From Incurvaria masculella (taxonomy: Eukaryota > Arthropoda > Insecta > Lepidoptera > Incurvariidae), in NCBI GenBank assembly GCA_946894095.1, contig OX335655.1:2542001-2606000 (forward strand): a DNA stretch of 64,000 nt, written 5' to 3'. The translations under genes were made by a program, and so were the position numbers. Under the pieces are notes generated by a model. The model did no database searches. It was given only the letters and a program-made list of their open reading frames with translations, and was not told where the DNA came from. Shown here piece after piece: positions 20,849 to 31,040 of this stretch (position 1 is the stretch's first letter; every line of letters starts with the position of its first letter).

Positions 20849-22735
20849 TTTTTTTCGTCCTGTTTGATTGGAGTCGTCGGCTCTGATGTTAGGCCGGTAT
20901 CTTTCTGCTCCCGCCCAGGATCCTCCTAGGAAAAAGAGAAGAAGAGTCTATTTCTTCCTCATCCTTCCTCTTCATTAATCTCTCCTAAATATCCGCACAA
21001 AAATTTTGTTGCAATCATTGTACTTTCGACTGCCGCTTGTCTCTGAAGTATTTCAATTTTGATGTTGGCTTCGAGACTGTCAATGTATATTTGTGCTGTC
21101 TTGCAAATAATTCCGGTACTTCCAATGACCACTGGTATAATTTTGCTGTTGGTATTCCAAAGTCTTTGTGTTTCGATTTTAAGGGCATTATATTTGGAGA
21201 GCTTTTCTATTTCTTTTTTTAGTACATTATAATCAGATGGAACCGTTACGTCTATAAGGTACGTCATGTTTTTTATTTTGTCGGTATAAATGAGATCCGG
21301 TCTATTATTCGGAAGGGCATAATCTGTAATAACTGGCAATTCCCACATTATTTTTGCAGTCTCGTTTTCAATTACATGCGGTTGTTGCAACGGACACTTC
21401 CACCAGAATTGGGTACATTCGAAATTGTGCTTTTTGCGTAGGCACCAATAGACATATTTCACAAGTTTGTTATGCCTTTTGAGATACAATGGTTGCACTA
21501 GAATTTTGCACCCTGAAATTATATGCATAATGGTTTCATCATGTTCTTGACACAGTCGGCATTTCCCATCTACATTCCTTTTTAGAATGTCTCTTTCATG
21601 TTGTTTAGTTAGCACTGCTTGGTCTTGAATTGCAAAAATTTGTGATTCCAATTTTGGTGTAGTAGGTTTCTTCTTAAGCCACGCGAAAGATTTTTTGTAG
21701 TCAATATTTGGGCTTTCAAGAACTTGTCTTACAAACTGGCCGTGCAATGGTTTTTCTTTCCATTTTTGTTTCATTTCAGTAATTTGGCTCTTTAAAATTT
21801 TGTTATCATCTTCAGTAGAATCTTCCAAATTTAAATCAACTCTGAACTCTTTACCCAGTTTTTGGATACTATGCATAGCTTTATTACTGTCGTGTGCTTT
21901 TATAGTTTGTATTATACAATCATTGCCATCTTGTAAGTATTGTTCGAGTTTTATGTTTAGTCGCTTGTATAAATATTCTGTATTTAATAATCCTCTTCCT
22001 CCTTCTGATATTGGTAAATATAATCGTTGGACGTCGGCCTTTTGTTGGTGCATTTTATAAATATTCAATAACTTGCGTGTTTTTATGTCAATTTTTTGTA
22101 AATCCCGCACATGAAAATTTATAACGTTGAATGTATATATAAGAACGGGCACAGCGTAACTGTTTATTGCCCTAACAATGTTACGCGAATTTAATTGTGT
22201 TCTAAGTATTTTTCTTAATCTGTTGAAATATTCTTTTGTCTTATTTGCCTTAATCGTTTGGTGATCAATCTCTCCGCTTTCATTTATTCCCAGATACTTG
22301 TAATTTTGATTTGTCTCAAGAAATTCAAATTTATTTCCATCTAAAAGAATGTGATTTTCATCATTCATTTGAATCCGTTTGCCACATTTTAATTCAATAA
22401 CATTACATTTATCTAGTCCGAATTCCATGCCTATGTTTCTTGTAAATATTTCTACCGTGTCGATTAAAGTTGTCATTTCGTATTTATTTTTCGCATATAA
22501 TTTAATATCATCCATGTACAAGAGATGGTTAAATATATTTCCATTTTTTTATATGTATCCAGATTTTGAGTGTGAGTTTAACATGGTCGACAAAGGATTT
22601 AGGCATAAGCAGAATATAAATGGTGACAAGGAATCTCCCTGGAAAATACCTCGGTTTATTTTGATCGGGTCGGTTGTAGTAACGGAGTCACTACTCGCAG
22701 TAGTAATTTTTATTTGCCATTGTCTCGTCGACTTA
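20849..22735 (-). pseudogene. R4/Dong-like non-LTR retrotransposon, 5'-truncated, one in-frame stop
   Basis: Read on the minus strand, the coding part begins at the (TA)n boundary with RQWQIKITT and then RGIFQGDSLSPFIFCLCLNP, a reverse-transcriptase motif of R2/R4-type elements. A TAA at 22551-22549 follows, then LLYMDDIKLYAKN (catalytic YMDD). Further on come CRLCQEHDETIMHIISGC, a CCHC zinc knuckle, and RPDLIYTDKIKN-MTYLIDVTVPSDYN, the PD...D core of a restriction-like endonuclease, ending at 20959. About 110 bp of 3'UTR follow. The open frame at 22521 starts at TTG inside the YMDD box, so it is not a true start. The 5' half (N-terminal zinc fingers, early RT motifs) is missing. The order RT, CCHC, REL endonuclease marks the R2/R4/Dong group and not the APE-type LINEs found elsewhere in the window. 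Confidence 0.85.
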
Positions 22736-22753
22736 GATATATATATATATATA
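22736..22753. repeat. (TA)n tract at the R4/Dong-like 5' junction
   Basis: GATATATATATATATATAA directly abuts the truncated 5' end of the element. Confidence 0.9.
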
Positions 22754-22874
22754 ATATTTTATATATTGTGTGTATGTGGTATATCGTTAAAATATTTTTA
22801 GTAAGTTTATTAGATAATTAATTTATGGATTTATGTGTGTACCAAATGTGTACTAATAGGTTAGTAGCTAGTAG

Positions 22875-22962
22875 GTTAATATAAGAAGTATACTCAAACC
22901 GCCAACGCCACGACCTACGAATATATCCCTATAGAACTTCTCAAACACCCAAAGGTCGCATT
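22875..22962 (+). repeat. LINE-tail-like repeat, partial
   Basis: AGTATACTCAAACCGCCAAC and GAACTTCTCAAACACCCAAA match 3826-3900. The copy is truncated before the GGCTGGAAG core. Confidence 0.6.
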
Positions 22963-22992
22963 CAGTTGCAGCCTCAATGTTGTACGGTACTT

Positions 22993-23105
22993 GAAAATGT
23001 TTATGTACGTATGTGAACCGAAATCATTATTTTGCGATCGAGTCGTATGGCGCTCTATTATCTCAGCCAACCCCTTCGGGAAGCAGTATGTTTGTATGTA
23101 CACAT
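22993..23105 (+). repeat. Dispersed repeat (CCCTTCGGGAAAGCGGCG family)
   Basis: GCGCTCTATTATCTCAGCC and AACCCCTTCGGGAAGCAG match 28346-28470 in the same orientation. Confidence 0.6.
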
Positions 23106-23381
23106 GTCTTTTGCACAAAATGTGCTCTAGGTATAGTCGCATGGCTAGCCTGAGCCGGCTTAGCGATAGAACGGCTCGAATATAGTGCGGATTGATAGGT
23201 TCGGATTAGGGGCAAAGGCCAGCGATACGTCACGCTCCATCGCTCAGGTACAGGCACCTGCAGCGGACTAGAGCCTCGCGCCCACGGTGTGTGCGCAGAA
23301 GTCAATGTTTGTGTCACATCGGGGGCGTGGATTGGACTATGCAGAGAGGAGGCATTTCTTTACAAAATGATGAGCAGAATC

Positions 23382-23790
23382 GGCTCATAGCTCAGAGGCG
23401 TGGGCTTTGGATGTCAGAGGCCATGGTTTTAATCCCCGCCCCGTCCAACCACCACTTGCTTTCTCTTTCTGATTCGTCATCAAAGCGAGACTTTAAAGAT
23501 TTATATGGATTGCGAACTAAATCTAAATCTAAATCTGTAGATTTCCTTCCCCTAGTCGATGGTGGCTGATGTGGTAGGGTTAAGCTCGCCATGTTTGGTA
23601 CCATCGTATTGTATGAAAAGGTGGTCGGAGCGGCAATGAAAAATTGCCCTTGCTTTACATCGAGTTCAAAGTAGTCGTGGTTTTAAAGGCACCGAACCTC
23701 ATATCTTCGGGATTGCGGAGTGTTGTGCTAATACCAAAAAGGTTGTGTGGTATTAGCCATCCGTGTCCAATATCTAAATTAAATGAAAAT
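23382..23790 (+). mobile_element. SINE, diverged, with a different tRNA-like head
   Basis: The head is GGCTCATAGCTCAGAGGCG followed by GGCCATGGTTTTAATCCCC: A-box-like TAGCTCAGAGG and B-box-like GGTTTTAATCC. Body landmarks are present but diverged (TTTGGTACCATCGTATTG; GTGGTATTAGCCATCCGTG). No poly(A) remains, so it is old. Confidence 0.75.
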
Positions 23791-23994
23791 TGTGCAAGCT
23801 ATACTAAAAAACTTGACTCATTGGGCTCGGAGGAATGAATTTTGCTGGGGAGATTAGTTTGTGTGTTCGTGGCTAATTGATCCACATACCATTCTGCTTC
23901 ATCGAATAATCAAACACTGATCCATCAGTCTGCTCTTTGGGGTGATTTTAGAGTCCGCGTTAGTGAAAGAATCGTGCCTCGATCCATGAAAATA

Positions 23995-24890
23995 CCCAAC
24001 CCATCCTCTTCGGTAAAGGCGTAAGGCAGAGGGATTTGATCTCACCCAAGCTCTTCACAATAACATTGGAAGATGTGTTCAAAACGCTTGAATGGGATAA
24101 AGTGGATATCAACGTTAATGGAGATTTCCTCAGTCATCTTCGCTTCGCCGATGACATTGTTCTTCGGTCAAATTCCCGAGTTCAGCTTCAGACCATGCTG
24201 GAAGACCTTTATAAAGCATCAATCAAGGTAGTTCTGAAGATGAAACGGGACAAAACCAAGGCCATGGCGACCGAGAGTATGATGAATGGATAAATCGTTA
24301 TCGACCGAGAAGTGATCGAACTGGTTCAAGAGTACGTTTCTCTCGGTCAAATTCTGCAGCTTGGTAGACAAGGATTAACTAAGGAGGATGACAGACGGAT
24401 TCAACTGGGTTTGGCTGCCTTCGGAAAGCTTGAATTCGCTCTGAGGTCTGACCTCCCGCAAAATTTAAAGACCCGAATATATGACCAGTGCGTCCTCCCA
24501 GTTATAACTTACGTATGTGAAACGTGGTCACCGTTGTCCGAGGATTGAAAGTTGCCCAGCGAGCAATGGAGCGAGCCATGCTGGGATTATCATTACGGGA
24601 TATGGTGCGTAACGAGGCAATCTGCCGACGTACCAAAGTAGTCGATATTGGACAAATGGCAGTGACCAGCCACGTCAGCCAAAGAGATGACGACCGTTGG
24701 AGTAACAGTGTCCTACACTGGCCGCCGTTGACAGGAAAACGGAGTGTGGGAAGTCCACCCACCAGGTAAGACGACGACATCAAGTGCGTCGGTGGAAAGC
24801 AGTGGTTCCGTACCACTGAGGGCCTGGAGAAATTGGAGAGGCGTATATCCAGCAATGGACGCAAACAAGCTGACTGACTGACCTGACTGA
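23995..24890 (+). pseudogene. RTE-like LINE reverse transcriptase fragment, frameshifted
   Basis: Successive frames read VRQRDLISPKLFTITLEDVF, LSHLRFADDIVLRSNSR (catalytic FADD), EYVSLGQILQLGRQ, LKTRIYDQCVLPVITYVCET, then after a frameshift near 24545 KVAQRAMERAMLGLSLRDMV and GKRSVGSPPTR. A stop near 24764, a further DDIKCVGGKQWFR and a last shift to GEAYIQQWTQ follow. The order matches the RT thumb and C-terminus of RTE/BovB-like elements. The endonuclease and early RT motifs are missing. The 3' end carries TGACTGACTGAC. A relative lies inverted at 59946-60410. Confidence 0.85.
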
Positions 24891-25609
24891 CAAGATCTTG
24901 TTGGCCAGGATGGTCGGCAGGGTTTTCGCAACCACCTTCGCCTCCGCGGTAGCAGATTGAAGGTTTGTATGTTTGTGAAATGAATGAAAGGAATTTCCGT
25001 ACATTTGAGTTACATAATTCTGAATATTTATTTGGGGATGGCATTTCTTTATTTAAAAAAGAAAATTCAAAATGGAAAAGATCTATTTTCATCAACTTCA
25101 AAGTCGATGTCATCTAAAGAAAACTAAGCTAACCTGATACAAGGGTAATGGTATGAAGCCTTTCATTGAGGCAGGAAGGACAGAAGTGGCGACCAAAACT
25201 CATCCGTATAGCGGCAGCGGAACTACGTATTAATGATAATGGACTAACGGTAGCGTCGGCCAGTCAGTTCGCTTCCGAATCGCAGGACGCCCATTATCGA
25301 ATGGTCGTTGCAACAAATGACATCTCGAATAACAACTCGAGAACAGCAGGAGTGAGTGAATTCGTAAATGAACTGACTGTCCGGCACTACCGTCAGTGTT
25401 TTTCGCTAAAACGTGGCTGCGCTGCCGCAACACGGATGAGTTTCGGTCGCCACCCCAGTCCTTTCTCTCTCTATGTACATGCAACATTTTTACCAATCCA
25501 CCGCTGCTCTCGTACAGCCCTATCTTTCCATGTCATTAATGCTGCACCTATGTGTGCAATGCAACTATGTAGGGGTTGTGCAAAATGCATTCAACGGGCG
25601 CGTTGGGAC
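24891..25609. other. Unannotated stretch
   Basis: The 194-codon frame at 25166-25750 runs into the Harbinger-like relic and has no known domain. Part of it (25390-25450) shares sequence with 170-215. I treat it as repeat-derived noise. Confidence 0.4.
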
Positions 25610-26365
25610 GTGACCAGGGGGTCTACCATGGTAAGTTTATTCGCTGAGGGAATTACAAGTCAGCGAATAAAGCTGACGACTAGTACCATCCTCGCTGTCA
25701 AACGACGTAAGTTCACTCGTCACTCGTTTATGCAGTGTCGGCCAAACTAATCCAAGTAACATTTTTGTACCATCTTATTTTAGCTGCCGTGCTGCTTGGT
25801 CGGAACATATACTATGGAAAAGTTGATAATTCTGTAATAAATATATTATGTAGACCATGATAGGTTCCTTGTTATAATTTGTATGTATTGTCTGTGTGTA
25901 AATTGGTATAGTTTGAGGTGGTATGGATTTATTCGTTAATGTTTGATGCTCGTCAGTATTTTTGGTGTTATTTGGTGATCTTTGGGTTCTTTGATGTTCT
26001 TGTTGGAGTTGTTTGGAATAATTTATAGTTCTGTAGTGTTTTAGGTGTTTATTGGTTTTGGGTATTCTTTGAACAAAAAATACAGCATGTAACACCATAG
26101 TATACCAAAAAATATCACTAAACAACGGCCTACCAACACTGTATTAGACAGCACCAGCATTGACATTTATGAAAACTAATATAACTTTTCCTGTGGCTAA
26201 AGTGAATAAAATCAAAAGAATAGCTAGCGGATTACCGAAAATCCACTTTTCATAGCGATATTTCTTATTCTGTGGCTCAAGTGAACGAATAGCTCGTAGA
26301 TCAAACTCGCCAGCCGAGAATCAACTTGTTTCATACAATGTATTTGTAAACCCTGTTGTTAGTCT

Positions 26366-26625
26366 GTGATTGTTAAAATAAAAATGGATTTTTGGCTGTT
26401 GTGTTTGTGGGAGAGTTGCGGCGCGAAGAGCGCCGACGGTCTCCTTGTACTCGATGAAGCCTCCGACTGCGCTGTGAGTAAGATATCGCCGCCAGCAACA
26501 GAGACTTTCCGGACCTCTTTGAGGAGCTTTTTTGGGAGATCGCGCCACTTCTTCCTCAACCAATGAGATTCGACAGCATTTCCCCAGCCAAAAAAGTAAG
26601 AACATTAATGAATGCAATATCAGCA
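26366..26625 (-). pseudogene. MADF/Myb-like DNA-binding protein fragment of the Harbinger-like relic
   Basis: Minus strand reads HECSYFFGWGNAVESHWLRK, then KKWRDLPKKLLKEVRKV, a basic W-containing helix typical of MADF/Myb-SANT domains (RK.W..L...). The frame continues past it with low-complexity S/A-rich sequence. Copy B has the same block (LGWGDAVGSPWLRKKWRGL) on the plus strand at 29795-29870. No start codon is supported. Confidence 0.55.
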
Positions 26626-26992
26626 GCCTTAAAAAATACCTTTGTCATATGGTAGACAAGAACAATTTGACGAAATGAAAGTACAATACAATTCATTCAT
26701 TTGGTAGGGAGCTGAGAGACTCTAACTTGCTTATAAATGCCTTTGTAGCCTTTATAGATTGCCTTTGTGAGAGATTGCATGAAATGTAAATTGATTGGCG
26801 GATAATTTGCCTACCCATTCGTCAAAATATTCTTAGTTAAGTCAGTAATAAAAAATACTATCAGTAAGTAATTCATAATTTGTAATTACTGACTATGAAT
26901 CCAGTTTGAAAATGTGAAATGTCTAAATTAAACCTACCTATGCTTATTTAAAAAAATACCTATTCTTTACTTATTGTTTTTTATGTTTACAG

Positions 26993-27200
26993 ATAATGAC
27001 TACCCTTGCATGCACACCAATGCATGTGCCATAGCACCGTCGATTCCTGCATCGCTCAAAAAATGGTGTCAGTTGTGATGCGTCAAGTGATTGCAGCCCT
27101 CAACAACCTGCACATTCTGGCAACATTCATCTGCTTTCCTCAGAACGAGCGCGAAAGAGAAGAAATAAAACGAGGATTTGATTTGAACCATTTTTAATAT
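26993..27200 (+). pseudogene. HARBI1-like transposase exon fragment
   Basis: After a splice-acceptor-like TTATGTTTACAG the frame reads HSTVDSCIAQKMVSVVMRQV, IAALNNLHILATFICFPQNE and REREEIKRGF, ending in TAA. The order S..VDS.I.Q..VS..I..VI.AL, then F...F P.NE.ER..IK.GF, is that of the N-terminal part of PIF/Harbinger transposases. The DDE catalytic part is absent. The frame as first read starts at TTG, so no start is claimed. Confidence 0.7.
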
Positions 27201-27361
27201 TTTTATTCGGAGCTTCAATAACTATCAACATGAAACAAGAACAAACATCACTTACCTAAATGCTCGCCCATGCTTAACCTAACGTACAAACTAATGACTT
27301 TTTATTTATCATTTTATATTAACTTTAACAGGAAGAAATACCAGTCCCGAAAAACTATCAT

Positions 27362-27458
27362 AAGTATAGATGGGCTTTCCCGGATGTGTAGGCAGAGATT
27401 ATAGAACACCATACAGTACGATCACAACATACTTTTGCTCCCTCTACAGACATTTTCA
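27362..27458 (-). repeat. Dispersed repeat (CCCTTCGGGAAAGCGGCG family), reverse
   Basis: GGGCTTTCCCGGATGTGTAG, CAGAGATTATAGAACACCAT and CCTCTACAGACAT match 18640-18745. Confidence 0.6.
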
Positions 27459-27530
27459 CAGTTCGTGGTGTAGGGGCTAGAGGACTTAAAGTTCAATCGC
27501 ACCCAAGCATCAACAAATCCTTGAAAACAC

Positions 27531-27635
27531 TTCCTAACAAACCAAGTTGTGGATAATTGGAACAGCCTTCCTGAGGAAATAATATGTGCATCGTCAGTAA
27601 ATGTTATCAAAAAATCTTACTTGCTTAAAATCTAA
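27531..27635 (+). pseudogene. Non-LTR polymerase C-terminal fragment (CR1-like)
   Basis: FLTNQVVDNWNSLPEEIICA, SSVNVIKKSYLLKI and a stop at 27633-27635 form the classic F..RVV..WN.LP......S.N.FK ending. Upstream, CAGTTCGTGGTGTAGGGGCT at 27460-27479 matches the head of the SINE at 59309, so LINE and SINE pieces are joined here. Confidence 0.6.
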
Positions 27636-27792
27636 TAATTCATGGACAAGAAAATAAAAAAAACAACCCTCCTTGCGCAGTCGGGTAACAAATCAGTGCA
27701 AGTGCTTAAAAACAAAAGTGCAAGTGCATAACAGTAATTGCACGCATCAGCATGATGCTGCTAGTGCATTACTTTATAATAATAATAAATAT

Positions 27793-27945
27793 TCTCCGTG
27801 TTTTCCATCCGGCAATATAGCCAAACTTATAAAAGGAAAGCCCTGACATGGCAACTATGAAATTTCTTCGTGAATGTGGTACATCAACTTTATGTTATGA
27901 CAATAAGTGTGGTAAAAGCTATGTATATCTAGTTCCATAAAAAAC
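27793..27945 (+). mobile_element. 5'-truncated SINE, diverged
   Basis: CTCCGTGTTTTCCATCC, AAAGGAAAGCCCTGACATGG and a terminal GTTCCATAAAAAAC retain the shared body order. Confidence 0.65.
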
Positions 27946-28345
27946 TCCCAGCCGCTACGTTTGCCCTATCATCTGCCTCAGGCTGGAGCTGCCGGCTCTG
28001 TACCCTGTCACGCTCTACCATCAAGTGCAGCAGCTCTATATCCGCTTTAATCGTTAGCATGACGGTGCAGGAGATGCTGATGGCCAGCGCGCAGACCTAA
28101 AGAACCAAACCGTCAGCATAGCAGAGAACGCAATCCGGTAATGGCGAGCCCCCGCTATTACGCCCAGACGCCACGCAATGAGCTTCGCACCTATGGAAGA
28201 GTGTGGCCGAGCAGTAAAATGCATCGAGAGGGTGCATAAAATCATGGAAAGCGTTGAGGAAATTATTAGAATTACATTTGTATGCATAGATTTTTTAGCT
28301 AATTCTGTAATATAGTAAGCCGTACTATATTTAATCGTAGAGCAT

Positions 28346-28470
28346 GTATGTATGAAACTATTTATGTCTGTAGATGAACCGAAAGAAGTGTGCTGTGGTC
28401 GTACCGTATGATGCTCTATTATCTCTGCCTACCCCTCGGGAAAGCGGCGTAAAGGTGTGTATGTATATAT
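28346..28470 (+). repeat. Dispersed repeat (CCCTTCGGGAAAGCGGCG family)
   Basis: TTATGTCTGTAGATGAACCG, GCTCTATTATCTCTGCCTAC and CCCTCGGGAAAGCGGCG form the most complete copy of this family here. Confidence 0.7.
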
Positions 28471-29329
28471 GTATATTTAGGCAATCGCCTTTATAAAGAT
28501 TTTATTAACATTATTAAGTGAACTTTAAAATAAATAACAGCGGAATTTTGTGCCAGTTATTCTTCTCTATGATTATTGTGGCTAAATGCTAAATGTTAAA
28601 CTATTTCAAGTCAAGTTCAGTGCACAGAGCGCATCGGCCTCGGCGCCACAGTAGGCATTGGCATTTGCATGGAAAACTTATCTGGGTCAAAGTTTAATGT
28701 GTGGCGTTTAGGGTGATGCCGTTTGTACATTCTATGGATGATAAATATAAAATACACACACGTATTAAATACCTATGAACTTCTGCTTCTAATCTCCTTG
28801 GCTTATTTCATTCCGCCACCAATATACCTACGGTCACTATTTAGGGTATGATTTTTTTTTTTTTTGTTATGGGTATGAATTAATTAAATTTATGGTGATT
28901 TTATTAAATCGTCATGACAAAATCATACATGTTGAGGTTTTTTTATATAAGTAAGCATGTAAGATTAATCTAAATAATAAAATGGTTTCATGTCAAGGTT
29001 TTCCGATAATCATGTTTGCTAATAAATGCCTATTTATAAAACTAAAAATATAAAACGATAACTTATTGGATATGGTCGTTCTAAGGTCATATGTCCCCTT
29101 AAGGACCTCAAATCTACATAGTAACCAACCAACTATTTGAACATTTCAGGACAAGTAGTGTAGTCAATGCAGCCCACAACGACTGGCGTGCCAAATAAAA
29201 AAAAAATCTGAAAGAGTCGGAACAATTACTTTTATTTGTATGGTATGGCTATGCATGGGTAAGCATTTAGGTGACATTTTTTCTTATTTCAAATTGATAT
29301 CTATTACAATAAAATGGTTCTAATCTAAC
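28471..29329. other. Unannotated stretch
   Basis: No supported feature. It separates the two inverted Harbinger-like relics. Confidence 0.4.
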
Positions 29330-30240
29330 CCTAGTTTTATTTCTTTCCTTTTGCACTCGTTTTTGCTCAGGCAAAAGCAGATGAATTTTGCCAAAATATG
29401 CAGGCTGCAATCACTTGATGTATCACAATTGACACTATTTGCTGAGCGATGCAGGAGTCGACGGTGCTACCGCATATACGTTGGTAGTCACCGCTCGCAA
29501 AAAATGCAAGGGTAGTTATTATCTGAAAGCATAACAAACAATAAGTAAAGCAAAGGTATTTTTTTAATAAGCGTAGGTAGGTTTAATTGAGACATATTTA
29601 AGTAATTACAAATACAATTCTAGGTTATATCAAGAATATTTTGAGGTAAATTATCCGCCAATCTACGCCCACTTCAGGACGAATATTTTGACGAGTGGGT
29701 AGGTAATTATCCACCACGTAATTTATATTGCATGCTATCTCTCACAATAAGGTAGTAAGAGTCCCTCGGCCCCACCAAATCAGTGATATTGCATTCATGA
29801 ATGTTCTTACTGTTTGGGCTGGGGAGATGCTGTCGGGTCTCCTTGGTTGAGGAAGAAGTGGCGCGGTCTCACGGCACTTCCGAAAGTCTGTTGTCGGCGG
29901 TGATGTCGTACTTACACTTTTTGTTTTCCAATTCATGGCTCGGAATAAGTTGATTTTCGGTAGACGAGTTTGATTGATTCAAATATTATCCAAATCACGT
30001 TTGATTACATCCAGTCCAGCCATGGAGGTATACCTCCATGCATTCATCTGTCAAACTATTGAAATGGTACAAAAATGTTAAATTTTTCCTATGGATTTGC
30101 TTGACCGACACTGCATAAACGAGTGACGAGTGAACTTACGTCGTTTGACAGCGAGGATGGTACTAGTCGTCAGCTTTATTCCCTGACTTGTAATTCCCTC
30201 GGCGAATAAACTCACCATGGTAGACCCCCAGATAGCGTCG
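29330..30240 (-). mobile_element. PIF/Harbinger-like DNA transposon relic, copy B (inverted)
   Basis: The transposase exon is at 29337-29522 on the minus strand, the MADF-like block at 29795-29900 on the plus strand, and the terminal-side block at 30100-30235 (GAACTTACGTCGTTTGACAG; TATTCGCCGAGGG on the minus strand). Order and relative orientation match copy A. It lacks about 700 bp present in A. Confidence 0.65.
29337..29522 (-). pseudogene. HARBI1-like transposase exon fragment, better preserved
   Basis: After an acceptor-like TTATGCTTTCAG the minus strand reads TTLAFFASGDYQRICGSTVD, then SCIAQQIVSIVIHQVIAA. F.A.GDYQ...G.....I.QQ.VS..I..VI.A is a strong PIF/Harbinger transposase signature. 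Downstream codons shift frame (CIFWQNSSAFA), so it is inactive. Confidence 0.75.
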
Positions 30241-30835
30241 GGAATGCATCGCTTTCGGCGCATACATTGTTTAGCAGTTTGGGAAATGCATGCGATTATA
30301 ACAACAGTATTCAAATACAGCACGTGTTGTATATGTTACGGTTGGATGTTGGTTAAAGTCCGAAATCTTCTTTCTTTCCTTCCTTGAAGGTAAATAAAAT
30401 TTTGAAGATGTACCCGTGTCGAGTGAACTAATTTAAAGTATACTAGCAGCCCGTCCCGGCTTTGCACGGGCATAATATCATTTAAAAAAATATTATTTTA
30501 AAGTATTTATAGGCACGCTCCCGCCGCCGCCCCGGCCGGCCGGTACCGCCGCAAACGCTACGTCCCGCAATTTTTTAATCTGTAATATCTTCGAAAATAT
30601 TCATTTCAATCATATGCTGTAATGGGCCATATAGATCTATATTTAATCAAAAATGTATTTAGGGTATTTAAATGGATAAAGATTTATGCTGTATTGGTTA
30701 AAATCGCTTCGAAAATTAGCCATTATTTGTCGTAAAAAGTAAATGACAAAAAAATGTTATTGTGGGATATCCATAGGAGATAGATGTTACGAGGGAAGAG
30801 GAGAATTACAAATTATGGGTATACAGCCGGTGGCG
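30241..30835. other. Unannotated stretch
   Basis: Includes a GC-rich scrap (CCGCCGCCCCGGCCGGCCGG, 30522-30541) in otherwise AT-rich DNA; no gene. Confidence 0.4.
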
Positions 30836-31040
30836 AAATTGGTAGACGCAATACCCGCGAATGGTATGTTTTGCTGGTTCGGGTCCAGCCTTGCAGTATA
30901 TTCGTAAAGTAGTTCTTTTTACTGGGCTCTTTCTTCAATTAATGTGTCATTGCTTCTCGGTCGATTATACATACATACATGTCACATTCCTTGGAATAAG
31001 CGACGTACCTACTTAGTATGAAAAAGTATATTTACTTAAT
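30836..31040 (+). mobile_element. tRNA-headed element with a bacterial-type tRNA-Leu D-arm
   Basis: GCCGG, then TGGCGAAATTGGTAGACGC (30840-30858), matches the 5' part of bacterial or plastid tRNA-Leu. At 30883-30899 GCTGG-TTCGGGT-CCAGC forms a perfect 5-bp T-arm. The anticodon arm and long variable arm are missing or degenerate, and the acceptor ends do not pair, so it is not a functional tRNA. The downstream body (TTGCAGTATATTCGTAAAGT to TACATACATGTCACATTCC) recurs at 55397-55514, supporting a mobile element with a tRNA-derived head. Confidence 0.6.

Larger units (their letters stand above)
25610..27210 (+). mobile_element. PIF/Harbinger-like DNA transposon relic, copy A
   Basis: Several blocks of this segment recur, inverted and in matching order, at 29330-30240: a terminal-side block (25615-25745), a MADF-like ORF on the minus strand (26366-26620) and a transposase exon on the plus strand (26993-27200). 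Divergent transposase and Myb/SANT/MADF genes are the known layout of PIF/Harbinger elements. About 400 bp at 25775-26150 has no counterpart in copy B. I did not identify the TIRs or the 3-bp target duplication. Confidence 0.65.

Noticed and set aside
22521..22521. Start codon of the R4/Dong-like polymerase
   Set aside because: The codon is TTG within the LLYMDD catalytic motif and the frame continues upstream through RT motifs.
25166..25750. 194-codon frame
   Set aside because: It crosses from unrelated repeat-like sequence into the Harbinger-like relic. The only part conserved elsewhere (30.1-30.2 kb) is DNA-level similarity.
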